Of a DNA stretch of 64,000 nucleotides, positions 27,270-35,780 are shown piece after piece. A program made the position numbers and the translations under genes. Source of the stretch: Rhodoferax ferrireducens (GTDB taxonomy: Bacteria; Pseudomonadota; Gammaproteobacteria; Burkholderiales; Burkholderiaceae_C); contig MTEI01000002.1 in NCBI GenBank assembly GCA_002083775.1, forward strand, positions 1 to 64,000. The letters run 5' to 3'. The notes below the pieces were generated by a model that saw only the letters and a list, made by a program, of their open reading frames with translations, did not search any database and was not told where the DNA came from. Within the stretch, counting starts at the first letter, position 1. Every line of letters starts with the position of its first letter.

Positions 27270-29957
27270 TCAGGCCTGCCGACCTGGGCGGCGGCGCCAA
27301 GCTTTTTCAAGCTCCACCACCACGCCCACCACGGCGGCAGCGCCCAGGCAGATGCCTAGCTCGCCCAAGCTCAGTGGCTCAGTCTTGAAGATCGGATTGA
27401 GTGCAGGCACATAGATGGTGGCCATTTGCAGCACAAAGGTCAGCAACACCGCGCCCAGTAGCGGCTTGTTGCTTAAAAGGCCCAGCGTCCACAGCGCGTC
27501 ACGCTCGGAGCGGATCGCCATCACATGCACCATTTGTGACAGCGTCAGCACGGTGAATACCATGGTTTGCCAGTGCGCGTGGCCAGTAGACAAGGCCCAG
27601 GCCTGCACGCCCAGACACAAGGCGCCAATCAACAGCCCCACACCCAGGATGTGCTGCCACATGCCGCCAGCAAACAGACTCTCTTTGGGCGGGCGTGGTG
27701 GGCGTTGCATGACGCCGCGCTCAGCGGGCTCAGCCGCCAGTGCCAGGCCGGGCAGCCCGTCGGTGACCAGGTTTACCCACAGGATGTGGATCGGCAGCAG
27801 CGGGATCGGCAACATCAGCAGGGGTGCCAGAAACAGCGTCCAGATCTCGCCCGAGTTGCCGGTCATGGCATAACGAATGAACTTGCGGATGTTGTCAAAA
27901 ATGCGCCGCCCTTCGCGCACCGCTGCCACGATGGTGGCAAAGTTGTCATCCAGCAGCACCATGCTGGCGGCTTCGCGGGCCACGTCGGTGCCGCCTTTGC
28001 CCATGGCGATGCCAATGTCGGCACGTTTCAGGGCCGGGGCGTCGTTGACGCCGTCACCCGTCATGGCGACGATCTGCCCCTGTGCCTGCAGCGCTTCCAC
28101 AATGCGGATTTTTTGCGCCGGGTCGACGCGGGCATAGACGCGCACATCGGCCACTTGGGCCTGAAGCGCAGCCTCATCCAGCGTGGCCAGGTCTTGCCCG
28201 GTCAGCACCGGGGCGTGGGCGTCGGGGACGATGCCCAGGCGCTGCGCAATGGCCAGCGCGGTGGCCGGGTGGTCGCCGGTGATCATCACCGGGGTGATAC
28301 CGGCGCTGATGCAGTCGCGAACAGCGGCCGCTGCCTCGGCGCGTGGCGGGTCGATCAGGGCGATAAGACCGAGAAATTGCAGCTGGCTTTCGATCGTCTG
28401 GGTGGCTTCGGGCGCCTCCAGCGCGTCACTGCTGGGCAGCACCGCGTGGTCGCGCCGCGCCAGCGCGAGCACCCTCAAGCCTTGCGCAGCCAAGGTACGC
28501 GCCTGGTCCATGATGGCGGCGCCATCCAGTGGCTGAGCACCGTTGGGCGACCATTGCGCTGTGCAGTGTGTCAAAAGCGACTCGGGGGCGCCCTTGGTGT
28601 AGGCGACAAAACCGCTACCAACGCGGTGCAAGGTGGTCATGCGTTTGCGGTCGGAGTCAAACGGCAGTTCCTGCACGCGCGGCCAATGCGCGTCCAGTTC
28701 GGCCTTGTCCAGTCCGGCCGCTGTGGCGGCATCTACCAGTGCGGTTTCGGTTGGATCGCCCTGCCAGGGCTGTGCGGGCCCGGCTGGGTTGGCTTCCTGG
28801 TTACGGTGTGCGTCGTTGCAGAGAGCCGCGGCGCGCAGCGCTTCCTGAACCACCGGGCCAGGCGGCGTTTTGGCCGATGTATCGCCTGGCATCCAGGGGT
28901 TGCCATTGGCCCACAGCAGCTCGGCGTGCATCCTGTTTTGGGTGAGTGTGCCGGTTTTGTCAGAACAGATGGTGGTGACCGAGCCCAGCGTCTCTACCGA
29001 CGGCAGACGCCGCACCAGCGCGTGCACCGCCACCATGCGCTTTGCACCCAGGGCCAGCAGCACGCTCACCACGGCTGGCAGGGCTTCGGGGATGGCCGCC
29101 ACCGCCAGGCTGATGGCGGTCAACGCCATCAGCAGCACGGGTTCGCCACGCCACACGCCAGCCGCAAAAATGACCAGGCAGATGGCAATCACCACCAAAG
29201 CCAGGCGCTTGCCAAAGGCTGTCAACCGGTTTTGCAGCGGGGTGCTGCGGTCTTCCTGATCGAGCAACTGGGCCACCTTGCCCAGCTCGGTGTTCATACC
29301 GGTAGCCACCACCAGGCCATGTGCTCGCCCGAGTGTGGCCGTGGTGCCTTTGAAGGCCATGTTGAGCTGCTCGCCCAGGGAAGTGTTGCTTGAGGCGGGT
29401 AGGGCGCCCGTTTGCTTGGCCACCGTGACGGATTCGCCGGTGAGTGCCGATTCGTCCACCTGAAACTGTGCCACCTTGATCAGGCGCAGGTCAGCAGGTA
29501 CCCGGTTGCCCGCCTCCAGCAGAACGACATCCCCCGGTACCAGGCTGCTTGCTGGCAAGACCTGCATCTGGCCGGCACGCTGCACGGTGGCTTGTGCCGC
29601 CGACAGTTGTTTCAGGGCGGCCAGGGCCTGGTCAGCGCGCCAGCTTTGCACAAAGCCGATCACCGCGTTGAGCACCACAATCACCAGAATGGCCAGGGTG
29701 TCGATCAAGTCACCAATGACACCCGACACCACCGCAGCCACCAGCAACACCAGCACCATGAAATCCGAAAACTGCGCCAGCAGCAAGCGCCAAGGGCTGC
29801 GCCGGGTCTGCTCGTGCAGCACGTTCGGGCCGAGTTGCTGCAGGCGCTGGGCAGCTTCATCTGCGGCCAGACCCTGCGCTGGGTCGATGCCTTGCTCGCT
29901 CAAAATAGCGTGCGCCTCACGCTGATGCCAAGGGCGCGAGTCAGGTGTGCTTGTCAT
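27270..29957 (-). CDS. P-type cation-translocating ATPase (Ca2+ ATPase-like, PII)
   Basis: An 895-residue ion pump of the PII group. It has an N-terminal cation-ATPase domain (1-75), an actuator with 'DESALTGESVTVAKQ' (about 170-185), the ion-site helix 'AAIPEALPAVVSVLLALGAKR' (about 290-310), the phosphorylation site 'CSDKTGTLTQN' (about 332-342), the nucleotide domain, the hinge 'MTGDGVNDAPALKRADIGIAMG' (about 630-650) and six C-terminal helices. The Ca2+-pump motif is usually PEGLP; here it is PEALP, so ion specificity (Ca2+, Mn2+ or monovalent) is open. It is a single gene with no regulatory neighbour. Confidence 0.92.
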   Translation of the reverse strand: MTSTPDSRPWHQREAHAILSEQGIDPAQGLAADEAAQRLQQLGPNVLHEQTRRSPWRLLLAQFSDFMVLVLLVAAVVSGVIGDLIDTLAILVIVVLNAVIGFVQSWRADQALAALKQLSAAQATVQRAGQMQVLPASSLVPGDVVLLEAGNRVPADLRLIKVAQFQVDESALTGESVTVAKQTGALPASSNTSLGEQLNMAFKGTTATLGRAHGLVVATGMNTELGKVAQLLDQEDRSTPLQNRLTAFGKRLALVVIAICLVIFAAGVWRGEPVLLMALTAISLAVAAIPEALPAVVSVLLALGAKRMVAVHALVRRLPSVETLGSVTTICSDKTGTLTQNRMHAELLWANGNPWMPGDTSAKTPPGPVVQEALRAAALCNDAHRNQEANPAGPAQPWQGDPTETALVDAATAAGLDKAELDAHWPRVQELPFDSDRKRMTTLHRVGSGFVAYTKGAPESLLTHCTAQWSPNGAQPLDGAAIMDQARTLAAQGLRVLALARRDHAVLPSSDALEAPEATQTIESQLQFLGLIALIDPPRAEAAAAVRDCISAGITPVMITGDHPATALAIAQRLGIVPDAHAPVLTGQDLATLDEAALQAQVADVRVYARVDPAQKIRIVEALQAQGQIVAMTGDGVNDAPALKRADIGIAMGKGGTDVAREAASMVLLDDNFATIVAAVREGRRIFDNIRKFIRYAMTGNSGEIWTLFLAPLLMLPIPLLPIHILWVNLVTDGLPGLALAAEPAERGVMQRPPRPPKESLFAGGMWQHILGVGLLIGALCLGVQAWALSTGHAHWQTMVFTVLTLSQMVHVMAIRSERDALWTLGLLSNKPLLGAVLLTFVLQMATIYVPALNPIFKTEPLSLGELGICLGAAAVVGVVVELEKAWRRRPGRQA

Positions 29958-30008
29958 GGCTGAATATTTGTCGGACGAACAATAGCTTATCTGGCACCAG
30001 CTACCAAA

Positions 30009-31076
30009 TCAATGCGCATGCATCTGAATATGCCACACGGCCATGAACATGGCGGCAATCACCGGCCCCAGCACGAAGCCGTTGATGCCAAAGATCGCCA
30101 TGCCGCCCAGCGTGGTGATCATCACCACGTAGTCGGGCATGCGCGTGTCTTTGCCCACCAGAATCGGGCGCAGCAGGTTGTCTACCAGACCAATCACCAG
30201 CACGCCATAGGCCAGCATGGCCAGGCTTTTGCCCAGTTCACCCGCCAGCAGAAAGTAGATCGCCACCGGTGCCCAGACCAGCCCGGCACCCACCGCAGGC
30301 AGCAGCGACAAAAAGGCCATCAACACCGCCCACAGCACCGCACCACTCACGCCCAGCGCCCAAAATCCCACACCGCCCAGGGCGCCCTGAATCGCCGCCA
30401 CCAGCAAGTTGCCTTTGACCGTGGCGCGCACCGCAATGGTGAACTGCTGTAGCAGGGTTTCTTTGTGCACCGCTGCCAGCGGCACGGCTTGCCAGATGGC
30501 ATGCACCACCGCGTTGCCGTCGCGGATCAGGAAAAAAGACAAGTACAAGGTGATGAACAGGCTGGCCACAAATTCGAAGGTATTCTGGCCAATATTGAAG
30601 GTTTGCGTGGCAATCAGCTGGGTGCCCTGAATCAGCGCGGCGGTCAGGCGAGCCTGCAGGCTGTTGAAGCTGACCAGCCCGAAACGGTCCAGCACCGCTG
30701 TGACCCCGTCTGGCAAGGCATTGAACAGGCCGCGAAAATAAAGTGCCGGGTTCAATTCGCCGGTTTGCAGCATCACGTAGAGAAGCGTGGCTTCCCGCAC
30801 CAAAGAGGCAGCGATGATTGCCAGCGGCAACACCACCACCAGCAGCACGATCAACAGGGTCAACAGGGCGGCCACGGTGGGCCGCTGGTGCACTCTGGGC
30901 AGCAACCAGTCAAACAGGGGCGCAAACAGCAAAGCAATGATTGAGCCCCACATGATGGCACCGTAGAACGGCAGCAGGATGTAGAGCAGCGCCAGCGACA
31001 CGGCCAGCAACAGCGCTGGCAGCGCCCGGTTGGCGCGGCGCGGGGTGACAGGTGTTGGCTCAGGGAGCGGGGTCAT
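30009..31076 (-). CDS. AI-2E family transporter (PerM/YdiK type)
   Basis: A 355-residue membrane protein with seven or eight helices and the AI-2E family pattern, including 'PFYGAIMWGSIIALLFAPLF' near the N-terminus and the C-terminal 'VLVIGLVDNLLRPILVG' and 'VVMITTLGGMAIFGINGFVLGPVIAA'. The family includes exporters of autoinducer-2 and Na+/H+ antiporters, so the substrate is uncertain. It is the last gene of a minus-strand group with overlaps (17 bases with the preceding gene), which suggests cotranscription with the YqjD/YqjE-like proteins. Confidence 0.88.
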   Translation of the reverse strand: MTPLPEPTPVTPRRANRALPALLLAVSLALLYILLPFYGAIMWGSIIALLFAPLFDWLLPRVHQRPTVAALLTLLIVLLVVVLPLAIIAASLVREATLLYVMLQTGELNPALYFRGLFNALPDGVTAVLDRFGLVSFNSLQARLTAALIQGTQLIATQTFNIGQNTFEFVASLFITLYLSFFLIRDGNAVVHAIWQAVPLAAVHKETLLQQFTIAVRATVKGNLLVAAIQGALGGVGFWALGVSGAVLWAVLMAFLSLLPAVGAGLVWAPVAIYFLLAGELGKSLAMLAYGVLVIGLVDNLLRPILVGKDTRMPDYVVMITTLGGMAIFGINGFVLGPVIAAMFMAVWHIQMHAH

Positions 31077-31518
31077 GGCCTGGTGTGGCAGTGCCTGGCA
31101 GCTGGGCGGGCAAGTGTTTGCTCACTTCAGACAAGATTCTCGGTAGCAGTGTGGCCAGCACCGTGGTGCTGGAGACCCAGCGCCACGGCCGCATCAGCGT
31201 CAGCACCCCACCAAACAAGGCAGCCCCCAACACCAAACGATACGGATGGCGTTGCGCTGTGGGCTGCAAGGCCGTGGTGGTGGCCTGTGCGGCCAAGGTC
31301 AAAACCAACTGCAAAGGCTGTTTGCGCCACCAGGACTGCAGCAGATCGAGCAGTATGCTGGCTTCTGGTGCAGATGTTGCACTGGCCAGCCAGGGTGAGG
31401 AGCCTGCTGCGCTGACTGTGCTGCCTGCTGCCGGGCCGGTACCACCGTGACCGAGAACCTGCCGCAGCCGTTCGCGCGACTGGGCCAGCCGTTCGCAGGC
31501 GCCAGGCTCTGTGCTCAT
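31060..31518 (-). CDS. Hypothetical protein following YqjE-like gene
   Basis: A 152-residue protein of no recognised family. Residues about 50-75 ('SILLDLLQSWWRKQPLQLVL') and 95-112 ('YRLVLGAALFGGVLTLMRPW') suggest membrane association. Its ATG overlaps the upstream stop as ATGA and its end overlaps the AI-2E transporter gene by 17 bases, so it is clearly part of the operon. By position it corresponds to yqjK in the enterobacterial yqjC-D-E-K group, but I see no convincing sequence match. Confidence 0.7.
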   Translation of the reverse strand: MSTEPGACERLAQSRERLRQVLGHGGTGPAAGSTVSAAGSSPWLASATSAPEASILLDLLQSWWRKQPLQLVLTLAAQATTTALQPTAQRHPYRLVLGAALFGGVLTLMRPWRWVSSTTVLATLLPRILSEVSKHLPAQLPGTATPGHDPAP

Positions 31519-31895
31519 GCGGCACCCGCCGTGCGCAACATGGCCATGTCCGCATTGAGCTGGCGGCCCAGACTGGCAAAATTTTCGGAATCAGCGGGTT
31601 GGCGTGCCATCAGCAGGCAAACCCCAGCAATGACCAGTGGCAGCATCGGCGTTGCCCACAGCACCCAAAGAGCACGCTCTGGCAGCGGTTCTGTCACGGC
31701 CCACAACATCAGGGCAGCACCGCCGAGGACGAACGCCACGCTCAGGCTGCAGAAAACCGCTACCTGCAACAACGCCTGGCGCCGCCAGCGCTGGCTGGCC
31801 AGCCGCAGTTCTTCATTCAGCAACGCCGAGTAACCCTGCAGATGCTCGGCCAGCAACTGGGGTTGGGTGGCCAGCAGGGTCAGCAAGGGGCTCAT
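31515..31895 (-). CDS. YqjE/holin superfamily membrane protein
   Basis: A 126-residue protein with two membrane helices (about 45-68 'LLQVAVFCSLSVAFVLGGAAL' and 78-98) joined by a short hairpin and flanked by charged ends. The layout matches the YqjE (DUF1469, 'phage holin family III') proteins that follow YqjD in many proteobacteria; these are not lytic holins. It lies 14 bases after the YqjD-like stop and overlaps the next gene by four bases. Function is unknown; a role in membrane stress or stationary phase is assumed from YqjD. Confidence 0.75.
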   Translation of the reverse strand: MSPLLTLLATQPQLLAEHLQGYSALLNEELRLASQRWRRQALLQVAVFCSLSVAFVLGGAALMLWAVTEPLPERALWVLWATPMLPLVIAGVCLLMARQPADSENFASLGRQLNADMAMLRTAGAA

Positions 31896-31909
31896 GCGGT
31901 TTTGGGGGT

Positions 31910-32290
31910 TCAGTTATGGCTGCGTGAGCGGGCCACCAGGCTGACCAGCGCCATCAGGGCAGCGCCGGTAGCAGCGGCGATCAGCACCGATTTCACCGGC
32001 TCGTGGCGGATGTAGCTGGTGGTGCCCTCTGAAGCGCGTTCTGCCTTCAGCCTCAACTGGTGTGCGGTTTCGCGCACGCTGTCCATGCCGTGGCGGGCCA
32101 TGGCGCTGACCTGGTCGCTGGCATGGTCCATCAGCGGTGTGGCTTGGTGGCGCAGGTCCTGCATGGCGTTGGCCAGGGTTTTCAGGGCGTCATTGGCGGC
32201 TTGCTGGCTGGCCAGAATGGCGTGATCAGCCGACTCTGAAGCCTGTTGGACCAAGCTGGGAGAGGTGTCAGTGGTGGAGAAGATAGACAT
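31910..32290 (-). CDS. YqjD/ElaB-like membrane-anchored protein (DUF883)
   Basis: A 126-residue protein with a long amphipathic helix (about 15-90), 'YIRHEPVKSVLIAAATGAALMALVSLV' near the C-terminus (one membrane helix after the conserved R..P motif) and a basic tail. These are the marks of the YqjD/ElaB/YgaM family, whose E. coli members are tail-anchored, bind ribosomes and rise in stationary phase. It is the first gene of a minus-strand operon with the YqjE-like, hypothetical and AI-2E genes. Confidence 0.85.
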   Translation of the reverse strand: MSIFSTTDTSPSLVQQASESADHAILASQQAANDALKTLANAMQDLRHQATPLMDHASDQVSAMARHGMDSVRETAHQLRLKAERASEGTTSYIRHEPVKSVLIAAATGAALMALVSLVARSRSHN

Positions 32291-32350
32291 GAAAATTCCT
32301 TAAAAATGAAAGTGAAAAAGAGACGCGCAATCGGGTGTCTCGCAGGGTGG

Positions 32351-32515
32351 CTAAAACCCTTTGACCGATCCAAAAACCACGCTGACGATGGCCAGCACGA
32401 TGAACACAAAGAACAGAATTTTGGCAATGCCAACCGCTCCTGCAGCAATGCCACCAAAACCCAGCACCCCGGCAATCAGGGCGATGACAAAAAAGACGAC
32501 GGCGTAATACAACAT
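32351..32515 (-). CDS. DUF1328 small membrane protein
   Basis: A 54-residue protein that is almost entirely two membrane helices: '[20 protein letters not shown]' followed by '[21 protein letters not shown]'. This is a full match to the DUF1328/YtjA family (usual length 50-60). GAGGGG precedes the ATG. The function is unknown; members are often stress-responsive. It stands 60 bases upstream of the YqjD-like gene in the same orientation and may be transcribed with it. Confidence 0.88.
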   Translation of the reverse strand: MLYYAVVFFVIALIAGVLGFGGIAAGAVGIAKILFFVFIVLAIVSVVFGSVKGF

Positions 32516-32619
32516 GGCGAACCCCTCGGGATAGTGGAGGTGTTGACCATATCTCGGCGGCAGCGCGGGGTCTGTTCGCCCGCGCACATAAGTCACCGCT
32601 GGTGCACCGCAGCGCGGGT

Positions 32620-33534
32620 TTAGCGCGGCAGCGGCGTCGGTTGGCGGCGTTTCAGCAAGTCCAGCGACAGCGCCGTGCCGCTCAAAATGACCGCGCCGCA
32701 GATCAGCATCCAACTGGTGACCGATTCGCCCAGAAAAATCACACCGTAAATCACCGCAAACACCGGAATCAGGAACGTCACCGTCAGCGTGCTGGCCGCG
32801 CCCATTTTGTCGATCAGCCGGAAAAAAAGCACATAAGCGATGCCGGTACACACCACCCCCACCACCAGCAGCGCCAGCCAGGCCTTCAGGCTGGGGTTTT
32901 GCGCAGGCCACAGCCACAGCGTGGGCAGCGCCAGGCCCAGTGTGGCGCCGATCTGGCTGCCGGTGGCCACCACCAGCGATGGCACGCCGCTGAGGTAACG
33001 CCGGGTATAGCTGGCGGAAATGCCGTAACACAGGCAGGCCACCAGGCAAGCCACCACCGCCCAGCCGCTGGACAAGCCTGAAGCGTCCGGCTTGAAACTG
33101 GCCTTGCCCCAGGCCAGCATGGCCACGCCGACAAACCCGATCAGCAGGCCGAGAATTTTCAGGCCATGCGGCCGGTCTTTCAGCCACAGCCAAGCCACCA
33201 GCGCACCAAACAGCGGCACGGTGGCATTGATCAAAGCGGAGAGCCCGGTGGTGATGGTCAGCAGCGCGTAGGCGTAGCAGGCAAACGGAATGCCTGAATT
33301 GAGCATGCCCAGCAGAAAGATCTTTTTCCAGTGCCGGGCCAGCGCCAGCCCCTGACGGCGCGCCAGCAGCAAGGGCAGCAAAAAGACCGCCGCAATCCCG
33401 ACCCGCAAACCGGCGGTGGGCAACGCGCCAAATTCAGCCGCACCCAGCCGGGTAAACAAAAATGAGGCACCCCAGATGGCACCGAGCAAAACAAATTCGA
33501 TCAGCCAAGGCTTTTTGGCCAGCAGGGCGGTCAA
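32620..33534 (-). CDS. EamA/DMT family transporter
   Basis: A 304-residue inner-membrane protein with ten helices in two EamA repeats (about 8-145 and 160-292). '[26 protein letters not shown]'-like sequence marks the end of repeat one and '[26 protein letters not shown]' that of repeat two. Members export amino acids or other metabolites; the substrate cannot be inferred. The ATG overlaps the ogt stop as ATGA, so the two are translationally coupled although functionally unrelated. Confidence 0.88.
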   Translation of the reverse strand: MTALLAKKPWLIEFVLLGAIWGASFLFTRLGAAEFGALPTAGLRVGIAAVFLLPLLLARRQGLALARHWKKIFLLGMLNSGIPFACYAYALLTITTGLSALINATVPLFGALVAWLWLKDRPHGLKILGLLIGFVGVAMLAWGKASFKPDASGLSSGWAVVACLVACLCYGISASYTRRYLSGVPSLVVATGSQIGATLGLALPTLWLWPAQNPSLKAWLALLVVGVVCTGIAYVLFFRLIDKMGAASTLTVTFLIPVFAVIYGVIFLGESVTSWMLICGAVILSGTALSLDLLKRRQPTPLPR

Positions 33535-34025
33535 AGCGCGCCCTCAAGCTGCAGCAGCGCCGTTTTGCGCGGTAGGCCGCCCGCGTAGCCGGTCAAGCTG
33601 CCGTCGGCACCCACCACCCGGTGGCAGGGCACGATGATGCTGATCGGGTTGCGCCCCACCGCCGCGCCCACCGCCCGCACAGCGGTGGGTTTGCCGATGC
33701 GCCGGGCCAGCTCGCCATAACTGCAGGTGGTACCGATCGGAATGTCGCGCAAGGCTTCCCACACGGTCTGCTGGAAAAGTGTGCCGGTGGTGGTGTTTAA
33801 CGGCACATCGAAGCTGCGGCGTTGCCCGGCAAAGTACTCGGCCAGCTCTGCAGCGGCTTGCACCAGCACCGGGTAGTCTGGTGCGCTGGGGCAGTGTGAC
33901 AGGTCAGGCAGATGCGCTTGGCCCTCAAACCACACGCCCACCAGTTGCTCATTTAGCGCGGCCAGGGTCATGCGGCCCAGCGGGCTGGCAAAGCTGGTTT
34001 GAACTGTATGTGCAGGAAGTTTCAT
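33531..34025 (-). CDS. ogt: Methylated-DNA--protein-cysteine methyltransferase
   Basis: A 164-residue suicide repair protein that moves alkyl groups from O6-alkylguanine to its own cysteine. The active site is 'ISIIVPCHRVVGADGSLTGY' (Cys in PCHRV), preceded by the helix-turn-helix 'CSYGELARRIGKPTAVRAVG' that inserts into DNA. I chose the ATG at 34025, which starts a normal N-terminus; the open frame extends 40 codons further through the palindromic repeat. It lies next to an ada-alkA fusion on the same strand, so this is an alkylation-repair cluster. Confidence 0.93.
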   Translation of the reverse strand: MKLPAHTVQTSFASPLGRMTLAALNEQLVGVWFEGQAHLPDLSHCPSAPDYPVLVQAAAELAEYFAGQRRSFDVPLNTTTGTLFQQTVWEALRDIPIGTTCSYGELARRIGKPTAVRAVGAAVGRNPISIIVPCHRVVGADGSLTGYAGGLPRKTALLQLEGAL

Positions 34026-34078
34026 AGTTTTTTGCCTTCTAGCCCTTATTCTATATGGGCTAATAGCTATATTAATGA
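34026..34078 (+). repeat. Palindromic repeat, copy 4 (supplies the ada-alkA stop)
   Basis: CTTCTAGCCCTTATT and ATATGGGCTAATAGCTAT are the cores. It fills the entire gap between ogt and the ada-alkA gene, and the TAA stop of the latter (34072-34074 on the minus strand) lies inside its last bases. Confidence 0.85.
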
Positions 34079-35637
34079 GAGTATTCGGAGGCTTTGAACG
34101 CTGGCTTGGCAGACGGCGGTGCATCCGACAGACGCGCCCAGGCACGCATCACTGCATAACTGCGCCAGGGTTGCCAGGCGCTGGCCGCAGCCAACGCTGC
34201 TTTGGCGAGATGGGCTTCATGCTGAACTGCCAGTGCCTTGTGCAGCGCCACATCACCTGCCGGAAAGGCATCGGGCCAGCCCAGCGCGCGCATGGCAATG
34301 TACTGCACCGTCCAGTCGCCAAAGCCGGGCAGCGCCTGCAGATTGCTCAATGTTGGCGCCAGCGGCGCGCCCGGGTGCAGGGTCAGTTGGCCGTCCGCCA
34401 CCGCTCGCGCCAGCGCAATGATGGCGTTCTGGCGTTGTTTGACGATGCCCAGTTGCCCCAGGTCATCACCGGTGGCTTGCGCCAGCACCTGCGCGCCGGG
34501 AAAAAACCGGGTCAGCCCGGAAATCGGGGTGGTGATGGGTTCGCCAAAACGCGCCACCAGCCGGTTGCACAGCGTGCGCGCTGCAGCCACGCTGATCTGC
34601 TGGCCCAACACGGCGCGCACCGCCAGCTCGAACCCGTCCAGCGTGCCGGGCAGGCGCAAACCGTCGCCGTGCGGGAAATCGTCGTGTAACACAGCGTTGA
34701 TGGCCTGCGGGTCAGCGTCCAGGTCCAGCAGGTGACGCACCGCAGCCATCACCTGCGGCAGCGCAGTCATCAATGATTCACTCATCGTCAAGTTCACGCG
34801 GTGGTGGGCTTCGTCAAAACCGGCGCTGAGCCAGCCGCACAGCCGCTGCCCTGCTATATCTACAGACAAGGTTCTGGCCACGCCTGACTGCCCGGGTGCC
34901 AGCGTGACCACCTCGGTGCCTGCCAGCTGGCGGGTCTGGAAAAAACTCAGCATCGCTGCCACGTCATACGGCGGGCGGTAAGCCAGTTGCACGCTGATTC
35001 CCCCCGGCGCGCCTTGGCTGGCAACGGCTCTGTCCCGGCGAAACTGCGTGGGCTGAAGGCCATAGTGGCCGACAAAGACCGTGTTGAAGCGCCGCACGCT
35101 GGCAAAACCGCTCACATTCGCCACTTGGGCGACAGGCAGCGGCGTGTCGGTGAGCAACTGTTTGGCGCATAGCAGGCGGCGGGTTTGCAGGTAACGCAGC
35201 GGCGACACGCCAAAATGCGCCTCAAAAATGCGCCGCAAGTGCCGGTCGCTGATGCCCAGGCGCTGTGCCAAAGCGGCTACGCCGGGCGCGCTGTCGCCCC
35301 AACTGAGCGGGTTGTCCAGCAGTCGGGCCGCCTGATGCGCCAGGATGCTCGACGCGTCCTGCATCGACCAGGCGGGGTGGCTGCCGACCAGGCCGTTGCG
35401 GGGTGCCAGCTCCGGGCGGCAGCGCAGGCAGGGGCGAAAACCCGCCAGCTCGGCTTGGGCGGCGTGCGGGAAAAAGCGGCAGTTCTCGCGTTTGGGCGTG
35501 CGCACCCGGCAAACCGGGCGGCAATAGATGCCGGTGGAGGTCACGCCGGTGAAAAATCGGCCATCAAAACGGGCGTCCCGCGCTTTCAACGCCAGGTAGC
35601 AGGCATCGTCAAAAGGCTGGGCAGGCGCGGCGGTCAT
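34072..35637 (-). CDS. Ada regulatory / AlkA DNA glycosylase fusion
   Basis: A 521-residue DNA-repair protein with three parts. Residues about 8-85 are the Ada zinc domain, with four cysteines in 'YCRPVCRVRTPKRENC' and 'CLRCRP', the first of which accepts methyl groups from phosphotriesters. Residues about 95-200 are an AraC-type helix-turn-helix pair. Residues about 210-500 are AlkA: the N-terminal domain, then the helix-hairpin-helix 'LPGFGDWTVQYIAMRALG' and the catalytic Asp in 'AFPAGDVAL'. It should sense methylation damage, activate its regulon and excise 3-methyladenine. The last residues 'ASEYSH' and the stop come from or abut the repeat, so the natural C-terminus may have been altered. 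Confidence 0.92.
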   Translation of the reverse strand: MTAAPAQPFDDACYLALKARDARFDGRFFTGVTSTGIYCRPVCRVRTPKRENCRFFPHAAQAELAGFRPCLRCRPELAPRNGLVGSHPAWSMQDASSILAHQAARLLDNPLSWGDSAPGVAALAQRLGISDRHLRRIFEAHFGVSPLRYLQTRRLLCAKQLLTDTPLPVAQVANVSGFASVRRFNTVFVGHYGLQPTQFRRDRAVASQGAPGGISVQLAYRPPYDVAAMLSFFQTRQLAGTEVVTLAPGQSGVARTLSVDIAGQRLCGWLSAGFDEAHHRVNLTMSESLMTALPQVMAAVRHLLDLDADPQAINAVLHDDFPHGDGLRLPGTLDGFELAVRAVLGQQISVAAARTLCNRLVARFGEPITTPISGLTRFFPGAQVLAQATGDDLGQLGIVKQRQNAIIALARAVADGQLTLHPGAPLAPTLSNLQALPGFGDWTVQYIAMRALGWPDAFPAGDVALHKALAVQHEAHLAKAALAAASAWQPWRSYAVMRAWARLSDAPPSAKPAFKASEYSH

Positions 35638-35780
35638 GCAGCGGATGATACGGGTGCCAGCGCCGTCGCAGGGCCCAAAAGCAGCCGTTTCCGGACATGT
35701 GGCTGCGCCCGGAGCCGACCCTACAATTCACGTCGAAAAACCGTCCGTTCACCGGTTTGACCATTCACAAGGGATTTCTC

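Noticed and set aside
31515-32290. Phage holin and prophage remnant
   Set aside because: The 'holin' annotation of YqjE-like proteins is only a fold name; the neighbours match the chromosomal yqjD-E group and no phage genes are near.
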